Of a DNA stretch of 64,000 nucleotides, positions 22,395 through 35,800 are shown piece after piece. The notes beneath the pieces are model-generated. The model made no database searches, was not told where the DNA came from, and saw only the letters and a list, made by a program, of their open reading frames with translations. Origin of the DNA: Melanocharis versteri (lineage: Eukaryota > Chordata > Aves > Passeriformes > Melanocharitidae); assembly GCA_013397845.1 (NCBI GenBank), contig VZTG01006789.1, positions 681,598 to 745,597 on the forward strand. Reading direction: 5' to 3'. Every line of letters begins with the position of its first letter. Position 1 is the first letter of the stretch. Position numbers and translations under genes: made by a program.

Positions 22395-25300
22395 AAGCAA
22401 AAAAAAGAGGAAATGAGAAACAGTAAAGAGGCCTCCCCCGCCTTCATATAAGCAATCACTCCACAGCATCTGGAGCCCAGTAAAAGGGCTGTTCCCAGGA
22501 GACCTCACACTCGCCAGCCACACAGATCTCCTTTATTGCAGACTCCTGGGGATTGCACCCCCACCCACCTCCCCTGTGCTGGCCCTGCACCCCAAACCAG
22601 CCTAACAAGGGCAAACCGAAGCTCAGTTTCCATGGCCATGAGCACCAGAGATGCTCGTGTGTGGCTCGGCTGGCAGGCCGTGGCCTGGATCCATCCCAGG
22701 GATGTGGTTGCGATGCTGTTGAAGCAGCCGGAGCACCTGCACGCTGTTTGTGCTGGCATGCTGCCTGGCAGCACCAGGGCACAGACAATGTGATACTCTT
22801 ACTGGGTGTGAGATCTGCTGGACTGGAGTCACCTCTCCTGCCCTCTCCCCCAAAACTCTTTTGGATGCATTAGATGCAGTAGGGATGAGCACAGAGTGGG
22901 TCACTGGCCATTGTGGCTTGTGTCTGATTTTAAGCACCCTCCTTTGTTATTTGTTAAAAAACGTATCTGATAGGAACCTCAATAGGTTAAGCTCTTTCTT
23001 GCTGTAACCTCACTGGTGTTACTGGTTTAGCCATTGTGGAAGGGGCTTGTTGGCAGTATGAAAGCTGTTCCTGACTGCAGCTTTAAAATCATAATGCAGG
23101 TTTCAGAAACAGAGACCCTGAGAGGGGAGTGGCTGTCACCCATTTCCAGATGGAGGTGATTACAGTTGATCACTGAGCATCTTCATCATCCCAGCCAAAA
23201 CACCTGAGTACTAATTTAGCTGTAGTTCTTACTCCTCTATTGTCTTCATAAATCCCAATTGAATTTATATGTTAGGTGGGAGGGGATTTGGTTGGTTGTT
23301 TCTCCTTCCTGGGCTGAGAGGAGCTCTTCTTCTCCTGGAGGTAAGTCAGTTAGCTGTTGTCCTCCAGTCTGGAGATAGGGCGTGTTTCTGATGTGGCATT
23401 TGGGTCTTGCCTGGGAATTTTTGGTGTTCAGGGCTCTGTAGGAGAATTGTTTGTCACATAGGTACTGCAGATACTGGGGAACCTCTGTGGTGATGGATGT
23501 TTTTGTTTCTTATATCCAGAGATTATACTTACATCCAGACTTTAGCTCAGTGCTTGTTCGCCTACTTGAGTGACCCCATTTTCATTCATACAAATCTGGA
23601 GGATTGAGTGCATTATCTGAAAAATACATTCTCTCTTTTTGTGGGCATGGAAGGAGAAAGTTTTCTCTTGTGAAAAGGTAAATCACTACTTTGGATATTT
23701 GCAGCTGTTCTTGAAATCCCCCCTCCCAAAGGAGCTTCTTCTTGAGGGGCTTAGGAGAGGGATGGCTGGGCTCATGCAAGTGCTCACATGGAGGAAAGGC
23801 AGAAATTGCAGAGGAGTCACAGACACCCTACTGTTTTGTGGAGAGACAGGAAATCAGGTTGCATCCTTGCGAAGTGGTGTCTTCAGGTTTTCCCTAGCTA
23901 GTTAATGGTGAGGTTGGTGTCCATGCTATGGATTTGAGCTGTTCCCCTGGGGCAGCCCCCATGTAAATTGGCTGGACTCAAGAGGAAGAGCAGTCTTACT
24001 CTAAAGTTTAAAGCAGCTGCTGGGGTTGCTCAGCATCTACAGGAGTTTGCTGAGAGGGACAGAATTGTAAAAATCCTTAGCTCTTCTGCCTAAAATCCAG
24101 AGGGCAGTACCTTCCTGAACTTGCTCGACTTTCCCCCTTGTGTCCTGGGTTTTGGGTGTTTGATGAGGCATGTGAGAAGCCAGGCAGGCCTCCAGTCTTT
24201 GCACGGCCTGAACCCTGTGGTTAGCTTTCGAGTGACCCCTAAACGGCACAAATTTGGAGGCATGGTGAGAAGAGGCACTGTAAGCCCTGTCTGCAAGGTC
24301 TGAGCTGTGCTGCTGTGGGCTTAGCTGGAGAGCAGTGGTGTGCGTGGCAGGTAGCAAGGAGAGGTTTCATGTTTGTGTCACAGAACGGTCAGGGACTGGG
24401 CTGAGAGCTGGTTATTTTTTATTCAGCAGTTATGTGACCAGTCCTTAAAGAGAGCAGGTTATGATTCGCCTCATCCCTCCTTCTGCTTTTACATGAGCAG
24501 TGCTCTTAAAGCAGGGTTCTTGATGGCTGGGGAGGGGAGTGTGCTGAGTCAGCAGCTGTTGCTGCTGCTGGATCAGACCCTGGTCAGGGGTGTGAAGTTT
24601 TGGGGATGCCTCAGGCCATTGCAGCCTTCTCTGCTGGCTGCCCCGGTATGAGGAGGACCTTGTGCTCTCATTAGTGCAAACTGGCAGCATTTGAGCCTGG
24701 TAAATTTACTTTCTCTGGAAGTCACTTGATTGGGTCAGTTGACTGCGTGACTGCTGCGTTTTGGTCCTGAGCCCTTCAGAGTTAGATGGACCCACTCAAA
24801 GGGAGAGAAATCTTTTGAATTGTCTTCCTTGGGAAAATCTCCTGAGGGAAGTCTGACTCCTCTGTGGTTTCCATAACACCATGCTGAGGTGTCTGCATGT
24901 CCTAATGTCTTACTAATTTGCCAGTGATGATTTTTTTTGAGTTATTTTTAACAGGCGCATTGTGCAACTAATGGGCTTTTTATTGGTGGTAAACAAGCTG
25001 AGCTAGACAGGAATGCTGCCGAGGTTGAACTGGCAGGCTTGCCTCTCAGTGCTGTAGAAATAACTTGTTTTTTTTTTTCCTTAAAGAGGGAGAGAGAACC
25101 TGTGGCTCTTCTGCAGCCTGATGCTCCTACCAGCTTCCCCATGGAAGCAGTGGCCGAGCAGCTGAGGTGCAATGCTCTGCACCTCATGGCCTGATTTTTG
25201 GGTCTAAAACTGCTTTCTGCATTGGTTTAAGGGACTGTAACCTTTGGTGAGAAGGCAGTGGCTTTGCCCACAGACCATAGCTGGGTGGTGCAGGGCCCAA

Positions 25301-28300
25301 TCCTCTCCTGGCCCAGAGAGCTGCTTCCTGCCAGGCAGTGGCTGGGATGCTCAGGGATGAATGCATGGAGCTGGTGGGTCTTCGTAGGGGTTGTGGAAAA
25401 CACCCTGTCTCTTATCACACCTCTTGCTTCATGAGGTCAAAACTGTGGACACGGTGCGTTTCAAAACCCTCCTGGAGGGGAGTGAGGTCGGGTTGGAAAC
25501 AACCACAGTCTGGGGAATGCAGGTGCTGCCACGAGGCGTGTGGGCACTGGTGATGCCTGGCAGTGCTCGCTGCAGGGCTGTGCTGGGGCACCGTGACTCC
25601 CACCGAGCTTGGAGCCGTGTCTGGGCTCAGCCTCTGTCCCTGCAGTGTGGGTGCCACCACAGTCCAGGATAACCTCAGTGAAAAGTATCAGACTTCAGTG
25701 GCCAAGAAAAGAGTGCTGACCTATTTTGGACACTTATTTATATTCAAGTTGCTCCTCTGTGTCTCTCTGAAAAAGCTGTTGTGACTCCAATACTTTTTAA
25801 AAGTTTTTCCCCTCCCATAGCTTTTTTTTGTAACAGGATATGATCTAGGACTAACATCTGTATTTTCCAGTAGCCAGAATAAATGTCTTATTATCTTTTA
25901 TTTTTCTTGCTGAAACAACGCTTTACAGAGCAAGGCCAGTTTTGTAATACAGCTAAGCATTTAGTTGCATTGTGTCTCAGTTTTTACCGGTTCTCCTTTT
26001 ATTAAAAGTCTTTACTACAATTCACAATTTTTAGACCAAAATGGAGAGAAGTTGGAAGTATGTCACTGCTGTTTCTGATTGTGAGCAACAAAAAGTCATC
26101 TAATGTAAGGTCACAAAAATTATGGGAAACTGTTTTTTGTTTTTTGGTTTTTTTTTTAGTATAGTTTCCTTCTGTCACTTACTGTCTGTGTCAATTTGCT
26201 GAAATCTTGATCTTGAAAGATCTTACTGGTGAAAATGTTTTGGGTGCGTTTTTGTTTTTTTTTTCCTTGTTTCGACAGCTATTCTCTAACTTTGTGTGCT
26301 GCAGGTCACAGTTAATTTCTTACGTTTTTTTAATTGAAGCTGTAGTTTCTCTGGCAAAATTCTACCATTAGAATAATCATTAAATCTGAACAACTTGGTC
26401 AGGGCAGTCGTGTGTGCCAACTTTAGGTAGATACTTGTCATCCTGTGGGTTTTAGGACTTGCAATTCTGTCAACAGCAGGAATCTAAGATACTTAATCAA
26501 CAAGGAAAACAAAGGCAAACGCTATGAATATTCATCATTCGTCCATATAAATGATGGTCGTATTAGTCCATTGTATTCCATAATTTTTCCTGCTTTAATG
26601 TAGGAAGGTTTTGTTGCATTTTTTTTTGTTAGTGTTGTGGTTGGATTTTTGTTTATTGGCTTTTTTTTTTCTTTCTGTGTGTGTCTTTAAGACCTGAAAG
26701 AGCAAGGGTGAAAAAACTTGCTTTATGGAAACTGCAGACCCTTTGGTTTCACTAGCTGAGCTTGCAAACGCACTGAACAGCACCAACCTTGCACTGAACT
26801 AGCTGTGCCCTGTTCAAGTTCATCTACATGAAGATCATATGCTGCCTCCCCCAAGGCCAGTGGGAGCCTTTCCACAGTCCTTGCCTGCAGCTGGATTTGA
26901 CCCAAAGTGTATCTGAAAAGCATTGGGGCAGTTTCTTTGTTGGACATAGTTTTGGTGGCTTTTGTGCTGTCACATCTGTGTTCTGTCTTTAGTGGCTGAC
27001 ATGAAATTATTAGGTTGCATGCACAGACAGACACACAGCCACTTGTAGCCCCTGTGTGCACTGAAAAGTCTCTGTGCATCGATGTGGCTGGGTTTGGGAT
27101 GATCCCACTGCACTGTGGCAGAAGGGCTGTGCTGGCTCCCTGGGCTCCCAAGGCTGGTGGCTCTGTGGCATCAAGTAAAGCTGCTCCTTGAGTGTGGTCG
27201 GGCTGTGACTGTTGCTGCTTGTGAGGCTGGTCCTATGCAGGGTTTTGGAGAGAAGGACTGGAGTCTTATTTTGCCCTACATGCTGTTGTAAGAGGTTTTT
27301 CTCCAGTGTGCCTTTGTGGGTGCTGAGTCGGGCTGGTCTTCATCCAAAGTCACCAGGGAGTGGAGAGCTGGAGGCAGAGCACTCGTGATACATCGAAGAA
27401 GAGTGTTTCAGCTTCTGTCAGTGAGAAACATCAGTTGAGGTCCAAGGCCTCTGGTCAGGGCCTTGTCCTGAGCAGCTCAGCATTGCCCACAGCAGGAGTG
27501 GAATATGGCATGGTCAGGTGAGAGCCCCCATGCTGCATATGCTGGGGTTTGAAGTGTCAAATGCCCTTCAACTTTTAGAGGTTCACGTCTAAAGTTGCTT
27601 CTGATCCTTGTTTGTTAAAAACATTTGTAAAGCTTATCTAAACAGAAGTAGGTTCTGAAGGTGAAATAGTTCCTACTGCTGCTTGGATCAAAGGAATGCA
27701 GCGACAGTGTCCCGAGTGGTGTGTGGGTTGGGTTTGGTTGTTCAGACCTGGCCATGGAGAGACCAGACCAGACTGCAACCCCTTCAGTGTAAAAGAAATA
27801 TTTTTTAATATTTTATGTGTGTTTAAATGGACAGCATTTCTTTGCTTTCAGAAGAGCTGTTCTGGGTGACCAATCACCCTAACAATAATCATAACAATGA
27901 AATGGTGGGCTCCAGAACAGATGCTTGTTTTGTCTCCTGAATACCCTCCCCAGGCTGCTGCAGTGGAGCAATGCTGTTGGCATCTCCTGATGAAATCTGC
28001 TGGGGTGCTTTCACAGTAGCAAGATAACCAGGAGTTTACTGAACTCATCTGGGATTTGCTGGATTAGGCATGATGAGAGGCTGCTGAGTCTGGAAGCCGA
28101 GGGACTTTCAGGAATTAATAATGTGTATATAGTCTGGATTAGTTTTATCTACAGAAGTTTCAGTGCAAGACATTTACTGGGAGTTGAAGTGCTCCTTGTT
28201 CAAAATGAGCAGAATTCTCCCTGCAAATAAGAAGGCAAACTTAAAGGAGGGATGCTCTGTATTGAGTTGGCATGTTTAGTGTGGTTTAGCTACTCTACTG

Positions 28301-31145
28301 TGAAAGTGAATTCTGATTAAGCTTCCCCCATGTAAGCAAGCCAGGTGAGGAATTTTGTTGTGTGATGAATTGATGCAGTAAAGCAGAAGCAGGTTCCTGC
28401 TATGAGCAGAGGGAATGTCCCTGGAGCTGGCAGCATTGGCAGAGCTGGGGATGGGGAACACTTTGGGGAATGCATGAGACCCTCCATGTCAATGCTTAGC
28501 CCTCTTATATCCTATACATGATATATCAGGTATGAAACTACAATTTTCCTATTCTGGACTCACATGAAGATGACTGTTACATTTTCCTTGAGTCCATCAA
28601 GGATTGGTCCCCTTGTACTTTGGCTTAGTTGTCTTCAGCTGATTGCTAGTGGTCTTGTGCACGTGTGGCTTCACACCTTTCACACCAGAATGTCAGCAGG
28701 ACAAATTTTTTATAAAGTTACTGGGGAAAACTTATGGTTCCATATTGTCAGTTTCTTGGAGACATTTGGATCCAAAGCTGAGGCTTGAGTGTTCTTTCCC
28801 TGTGTTGCTGCCACCATATTTGTCTCTAAGCAGGAACACTGATTAAATCACAGTGCACCTCTGATAATGTGCACATACGGCAACTCTCTAAAGTTTAATA
28901 TTAATTTTTATTTTTCATGTGGTGAATAATCATGCTCACACATCCAGAGGGTTGAGGAAAGAACAGTACACAGTAATTGCTGGATATGCATTTCAAAATT
29001 CCCTGTGGAAGACTGTCTAATTAGATTTAATGAGCTGGCTGATGAGCGTGCATGTGCATGTGTGCTTTCACCACCTCTCTTGAGCCAACTGGATCAGAAG
29101 TGCTTATGTGTGTCCGAGGTGAATCGGAGGAGTATGTGGAAGAGATATTTTTGCCCTTGGAGAGCGCAGGTTTGAAGCAGACTTCTACCTGCTTTTCTCA
29201 TGTCTGTGCTGTAATGAAGGACTTCCACCACTGAGGTGAAGCCTTTGATAATGCAGGTGATAAATTGGAAGTGACTTAGCTGTGGTTTCAGCTGCTTAGG
29301 TGGGGAGGGATGGGAGCAGAGTATCTGTCTCTGTATTTGTGGAGTTGGAATCCCTTCCTCAGTAATGTACTCCTCAGAGCTGCTGGTGCAGGGGGTAGCA
29401 GAGCTACAGCAGATCACAGGATGTGTGCCACCGAGCTGCCAGGAGAAGGTTTTGAGTTGGCTGGAGACAAATGGTCAGTGGGGCTGGGGTTTCTGTGAGT
29501 GAGGTGGATTACAGCCATCAGGTTCGAACTTTGCTGTGTCTCTGATCTGCTCTGCTGGCTGGTTTCCCACCCCTCCATCACTGGAGAGAGCCCTGAGCTG
29601 GTTGTGTGCAGTTCGGCTTTTTTGCAGGGGTTATTGCCATAGGTCAGTGCTCTGTTTCTAAGAAGGACCGGTGTGAGTAGAGAGCTGTGCTGAGAGGGTG
29701 GCCATTTTAATGAGGGGTTTCTGTGTGGTTTTTTGTTTCTTTCTCTTTTTTTTAATATTAATTAACCTTTGTTTTCTGTCAAGAAAGTTGTCCTGAAGCA
29801 TGACTTCGCAAGGCAAACATGCCTGGACAAAGGGAGCATTAAGCCTGCACAGAGGGAGGGGAGAGGGTTACACCTCTAATTACTTTGTGTGCATGTAATT
29901 TTTTTTTCCCCTCTGGTGACTGATGGGTCTTGAAAGGACTTGCTGGGTTGGTGTGTGATTCACCAGGGCAGAGCGTGTTCTGGGCTGAGGCTGCCGGCTG
30001 TCTGGCCCTGGATGCCAAGGGCAGGCGATGCCCTTGTGCTGGTGTTGCTCACGCCTGAGTCAGCACTTGTGCAGCACAGCTGCTCCCCAGCTGGGGGCCA
30101 GGCGTGGGATTCACTGCTCACGCCCCAGCCCAGCTGGACAGGAGGATGCAGAGGCTGGGCTCTGCCATCTGAGCCCTGTCTGGAGTGGGCTGGCGTGGGA
30201 GCATGTGGAGCAACATCTCCTGGTAGGAATGTGGGTGCTCAGAGCCACCCTGAGCGGGTGTGAAGCACCAAGCTGCCAAAGTGCTTCTGCCAATGAAGGG
30301 GCTGGAGAAGGAGGCAATCCTGAACCCCTTTCACACATCCCTGTCCACAAACAGGGAAAAAGGGATCCGTGCTCTCCCACCCTCCCAAAAAGCAGCAGCC
30401 TACAAACTACCCAACCTGCCACCCTGTCCTTTTCTCTGGTCTTCCTGCCTGGAGCCCATGGTAGATATCCAGGTTCTCCTGAAGAAAATGGAACCTGGGA
30501 TTGGCTAGCTGGGGAGTTAGGGCTCCTGATGTTCATGTGGGAAACAAGAAGACGGGAGAGGGGAACTGAGGTGAAGGAGAAGAATGGGTAATGAGCAGTT
30601 GTGGGAGTGGTGTTCAGGGAAGAGGAGGAGAAGCTGGGGCTGCAGAGAAGAAAGGAGGAAGTTGTGGAGTGGGCTGCAGTCCTGGCCTCAAAGCTGATGG
30701 ATTAGGAGGGCTTGGCAGAGAGCTGGGGATCTGGTTTTAGGCAAATAGTGTAAAATATGTGGAATTCAAGGAGGGAGCTCCAAAGCCAGTGGGCTTGGCT
30801 CCTAAAGATCCCACAGGACGGAATGAATTTTAGTCTGCTTTCTATAAAGGTTTTCTCTTTCCCACTAGTTTTTGGATCCATTGACCAACTCCCTGCTGGT
30901 GGGGTGGTGCAGAGGTCTGACCAATTACTTTTTTCTTCAAAGTTTGGTGAAAATCACTGACCAGATAGAGGAGGAAAGGCCCTGTTAGTGTCTACTTGGA
31001 GAGAAAGGCTGCAGTGTGGGTTCAACTGGAATAATAGGCATCAGGGCATCTGTGTGGGTGCTTAAGGGCCAAGATGCACTCTTCGGCAATACTGCTCTTG
31101 AGATGCTTAGTTCTCTTTGGGAAACAGTGCACCTTCTGCACCAAA

Positions 31146-31424
31146 ATAATGGAATCATTTAGGTTGGAAAAGACCCTTGAGATCATGGGGTTCAACTGTA
31201 AACCCAGCACTGCCAAGTTCACCACTAAACCATGTCCCTAAGTGCCATATCTATGTGCTTTTTAAATACCTTCAGTGGTGACGCTACCACTTCCCTGGGC
31301 AGTCCATTCCAATGTTTGGTAACCCCTTCCATGAAGAATTTTTTCCTGATATGCAATCTGAACCTCCTCTGCTACAACTTAAGGGCATTTCCTCTTGTCC
31401 TATTGCTTGTTACAAGAAGAGCCA
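31146..31424 (-). mobile_element. CR1 LINE, 5'-truncated 3' end
   Basis: Read on the plus strand, the segment opens with GGAATCATTTAGGTTGGAAA, the complement of the CR1 3' terminus. It continues through the familiar CR1 3' landmarks: CACTGCCAAGTTCACCACTA near 31206, CCACTTCCCTGGGCAG near 31288, and the CTTGTCCTATTGCTTGTTAC word around 31393. The element therefore lies on the minus strand with its 3' end at the left, and it is truncated at about 31424. That is the usual state of avian CR1 copies, which average only a few hundred bases. One degenerate copy of the terminal ATTCTATGAT-type octamer remains at the left edge. Its presence is the strongest indication that the genome is avian or reptilian. 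Confidence 0.93.
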
Positions 31425-32752
31425 CAAGAGATTATTGCAGAATTAGATTTGGCATATGGAAAAAGCCTAACCCTGCCATGGCAGTTGGGAGATGCAGGGG
31501 ATGGGACCCTTCCTGAGCTGGGTAGTTCCAGATTTGAATCCTATAATTTTAGATGGGGGGCTTCCCTGCTTCTGGGCATGACACTCAGTAACTTAAGTGT
31601 ATCTTACTGTTGGGACTTTCTTCCAGTCCCTTTCTTCTTTTCACCAGTTCCTCTTCCCTGATGCTTTCATAAGTCTCAGTGGCTTGAAGAAAATATTTTT
31701 AATATCTTCCTTCCCCCCACAAAGAACATATTTTCTATTGTTTTCATGAATGAAAGATTGTCTCTTGCGAAAGGGAATGAGAATCTTTGCCATTTTGAGC
31801 AAATTCTTTTCCTACCAGGGTGGGGGAAGCTATCTCCAGCATCACCTGTTTGATTGGTTCCACCAGCTCTTCTCTGCTGATAGAAGATCAGCTGCATCTT
31901 GCAATTGAGTTTGGTTTCAGGTGTGTTTTGTTTTGTTTTTTTTTTTTGTTAAAGCAAACCAAAAAACCCCACCAAAAAACCCAAATGCCCAAACCACCAA
32001 TCTGTCTGGGTGTTCTTTCGTTAAATGGAGCTGAGGGACTGCAGCAAGCTACCTCTTTTGCAGGAATCTCTTTTTGCTTGAAAGGAATTATTCATGCAGT
32101 TATGCAATCCACGATGAATTTTCAATTTGTCACAGCTTTTCCCTGCCTCCTTCCTTTTGTCCACCAGCCCAGCTAGGTAGGCTCCTGGTGAGTCTCTTAA
32201 CTGACTGACGTGCTTTAGCAAGAGTTCTAATGTGTAGGTGCAGTCCTGATCCAGCAGCCCTTCATGCTCTGAGATCTCTGCTTGGAGTTAGGGGCTGCAG
32301 TGCACAATGAGGTTCTGGATCCTTCCCAGTTTAAGGTCACACCTTCTGAGAGGAAAAGCCGTCATTTTTCATCATGAATTCTTTTCTGAGAGCCTGCGGT
32401 TGCTTGGTATCTTGGCTTTCCTCCCTTCATCTGTGTGGGAAAGCCAAGTGGTTCACATTCCTTGCAGGAAGAAATCTTGGAAGCAGAGGACTGCGTGATC
32501 CTCTGAAGTGTGACTGAAGTGCACAGGTATTGGGGAAAATCTCAGGAGCCTTCAGTACTCAGATACTTCATGAGTATCCGCTGAGATGGGTGGTAGCTGA
32601 GCTAATGTTTTGTTTTTCTCAAACAGTTTTAGATGTGGGATGGAGGTGTTCACTGCTCATCCTGATGTAGGGAGCTCTGCCACCTGCAGTAGGAACCTGA
32701 GCTGCTGCTGGCACCTCTTAAATTATAAAGAGGAGCCTATGTGTGCTGCACA
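31425..32752. other. IGFBP2: Intron 1 segment between CR1 and LTR fragment; nothing recognised
   Basis: This is AT-leaning unique-looking sequence with a T-rich and CAAA/CCAAAA-rich low-complexity patch at 31922-32000. No exon, RNA gene or further repeat is recognised. Confidence 0.5.
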
Positions 32753-32895
32753 TGTGTGGTGGGTTGGTCCTGGCTGGATGCCAGGTGCCCACTAAAGCTG
32801 TTCTATGGCTCCCCTCCCTCAGCTGGACAGGGGAGAGAAAATATAAATAAAGGCTTGTGGTTTGAGATGAGAGTAGGGAAGGATCTTGCACCACT
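32753..32895 (-). mobile_element. Avian endogenous retrovirus LTR terminal fragment
   Basis: Positions 32755-32850 match the terminal part of an LTR family that is widespread in birds. The boundary begins TGTGGTGGGTTG, followed by the GGATGCCAGGTGCCCACTAA word at 32776-32795, an AGCTGGACAGGGGAGAGAAA word at 32821-32840, and an A/T-rich segment whose complement holds a TTTATT-type polyadenylation region. Orientation is taken from the family, in which this end is the 3' terminus, so the LTR reads on the minus strand. Similarity fades after about 32895, so this is a partial solo LTR. No internal retroviral genes are seen nearby. Confidence 0.65.
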
Positions 32896-35800
32896 GCTGC
32901 TCTTGGGTCAGGGAATTCATGCATGTGCACACAGGTGGGATGGCAGGGAAGGCTCCTCCTGTCCACTCACTCTCCCTGCAGAGCCTGGTGTTTGCAGAGG
33001 ATCTGCAACAGGAGTATGGGGATGGGGTTGTCCTGCAAAAACGGTGAGTGTGGCTCCTGAGGTCTTGCCCTCACTGTCACATGTTGCCCCCTCCCCTCTC
33101 CCCAGGGGAGAACGGGTCAGTGGGGTGGTCTTGTGCTGAAGGAGCCATGCAGTGGGTGGTGCCTGGACAGCACCAGCACATTTAGTGATGCAAATGTTCG
33201 TGGGATGTGGATTTTCATTTTGCTCCTCCCGTTAAATACTCTGTTTGGATCAGTGGTAGGAATTACAGCTGATAAAGCTAGCTGTTGCCATTAACAAAAG
33301 CATTTTCTTTCAACTCCCTAAGAGCTCCAGCAGAGAAAATAATAAAAATTCACTTGCTGTTCATGTTTCCAGGGTGTTCATGCCTTGGAGATGCACCAAG
33401 ATGGTGGAATAAGAAGATCTGAGGGAGGGTATACACTCCTGGAACTGTGATCAGGAGTATGGAGAACTATTCACAAAAAATACAAAACAGAACAAAGCCA
33501 ACCAACATTTCCCTAAAGACCACTTTTGCCGCTCTCTCTTGGTGCAGCCCTGTGTTGAACCTGACACCCCCATCTCTCCCTGTGCTGATTTCTGTTACTA
33601 ATTTCTCTTGCTGCAACAAGTGTTAAATCCCAGCTGCTAAGCAGCAGGTCTGGGCTGTGTTTCAACCCCCCCCACCCCCTTTCCCAGGAGCTGTTGACGT
33701 GCCTGTGCTTGCACCCTTCATGCTGCGTCCTCCATCCTGACACAGCTTTTTCCTTTCCTCTCCTTCTCTTACTTTTGAAAGGTTCAGGCTGGAGGTGTGA
33801 TGTGTGTGGTGGGGTTTTTTTAGGGATATATCTGCCTTGACAATGTTCCTTGAAAGCTGTCCCAACCTGAACACAGCAGAAAAGTTGTGGAATTACAGGC
33901 TAGTTCGATGGTCTCCTGGGTAGTGGGGCACAAGGGCAAATGTTGCTACTGGCAGACACTGGAATTGAAAGGTCTTTTTGCTGCAGAAGGTACCCCTAAA
34001 TTCCTCAGTGGTCAGTCAGTGGTGAGGCCGGCCCAGCCAGCCAGAAGGGTCTCCTGGACCTTCTGTGTTTCGTTTGGGTCCTAAAATTGCTTTAAGTGAA
34101 TTCAAACTTCATTTCTCCTGCTTGATCCAGCCCTCTCCCTGGGTTTCCTGCATGTGTGAAGTGCTGGAGTCATGGAGGTGCGGGAACACCTCCAGGCCTG
34201 GATGGTGTCTGGAGCAGAACATCCCATTCCTGTGCGTGGGGCTGCTGCGGGGTGCTGCGCTGAGCGCACAGGGGCCGCGTCCCCTGGCTCCCCTTGTGCA
34301 GCAGCTGCAGGCAGGTGGTGAGCAAGCCTTACCCGCAGGCTTTGCGAGGTGAGCAACTGGCTTTGTGCTTCCCTGCGGGCTGCTCCGTAACGTGTCTGTC
34401 CCTGCTTGTTTGTGCCACCGCCTGAGCCGCGGGGATGGGGAGGGCAGGATCCCCTGTGCTGCTCCGGGACCTGGCACTGGAGCTCTCCACATCCCCGCTT
34501 GGTGCAGGTGAGTGCATGCGTGTGTTTTACGAGGCTGAGTTCACTGTGCCCGTTCTTTCTCTCCCCCACCCCTTAAAATTTCCAAATCTTACTTTTTTTT
34601 TTTAATCCCCATCATATGAATGCACACTACATGTGTCCATATGAATGCACACATCATGCATCTGATGGCAGTCAAAGTATAGATCTTTCCCCTTTAACAC
34701 CTCTGCAGTGTGCCATGCCATATTAACTCTGTTGAGAGGGCATCTGGGCAATAAAGTGCAAACATGGTCCTTGTTTGGCTCTTGCACTCAGTAAAGACTT
34801 CTCTTTCTTGTTTTAAAGCAATGCACTGGCTGTCCCATTTTGAGTCTGGCTTTCTTCCAAACGAGCCTGTGTGTGGGCACGTGTGGATTATCTCTGTCTC
34901 TATGGCTACCCTGAAAACTTTTGAACCGGAAAATTCAGTGGAGGGGTTGAGCTCTAAGATACTGGTTTCCTATGGCTTTTATGGATATAGTTGCTGGGTG
35001 GTAGGACTGTACCTTGTTCATGTCTCCTAAGGGGTTGGAGCAGAAACTCAGCCAGTGTTAGACATCAGAGAACCAGCAATGTACTCACAAGCACACTGTC
35101 AGGAAAGATACGTAAAACTCCTCAAAAATCAAGCTTTGTTAGTTATATCACTCAAGTGTATTAATATTAATTAGGTCATTTAACTAATTCTCTGTTCATC
35201 TGTATGTAAGGGGCAATTGATAGCTTGCTGATGAGTCCCAGCTGGAAACTGCAGAGCATGAGAAACAGACCTTGAGAGTCACGTGTGGGCAAGAGGGGGT
35301 TGATTATCACTTCCAAGAGCTCTTGTTTGCTAGGGCTTTAAATCATTTTGGCAATTCCTGAGGTTTCATGTGGAATGGAGAAGTGCTGTCTCGGATGAGG
35401 GTTAAACACATGCTCTTTAAGAGAGAATTAGTGCATGTAAGCTATTCACTGGTGTGTGCTTGCTAAGAGCTGCTGTCAACATTTTGAGATGATAACAAGT
35501 AACAGCACTTACAAATATCATCATCATCCTTATGTTTTGTCTCTTTTCAGGCACCTCCCCAATTGGGGATTTAAAGATGTTTCTAATTAGTGACTGTTTC
35601 AGGATCTGGGAGATGAGAGTTGCTGAGGCTCCATTGCAGAGATGTCTGTATTCTGTTCCTCCCTGGATCTTATTCTGGGATGAGCATTGTCTCTGATCCC
35701 CTTGTGAAGGTCACACACTCTAAAGTAAGTGTGAGGAGATAAAGCAGGGGACACTGGAAGGGGAACCTTGTGTTTGCTGTTTCCTGTGGGCTTTAGGTCT

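Larger units (their letters stand above)
7081..31145. other. IGFBP2: Presumed IGFBP2 intron 1, proximal part; no gene recognised
   Basis: This is about 24 kb of sequence without a recognisable exon. Open frames are short, on both strands, and lack family motifs. What can be seen is low-complexity sequence: a CAAA-rich tract at 8171-8215, 11 G at 22384-22394, an A run near 20631-20642, T-rich tracts near 25069-25078 and 26132-26158, and poly-T at 26660-26670. There is also a small 8-bp stem/8-nt loop hairpin at 15725-15748 that contains the 12-bp palindrome AGGTCTAGACCT at 15736-15747. One MIR/CORE-SINE-like fossil sits at 9178-9235. AT-rich repeat-free blocks near 12580-12920 and 25830-26610 are weak conserved-element candidates. 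Intron status depends on exon 1 lying at or near the 5682-6002 gap. Confidence 0.5.

Noticed and set aside
22029..22523. A 164-codon minus-strand open frame in a mildly CpG-rich region
   Set aside because: It is low-complexity Ser/Pro-rich, spans the 11-G run, and lacks homology that I can recognise.
26723..27151. A 142-codon minus-strand open frame
   Set aside because: It has no recognisable motif, signal peptide, splice structure or codon signature. It is of a length expected by chance in 64 kb.
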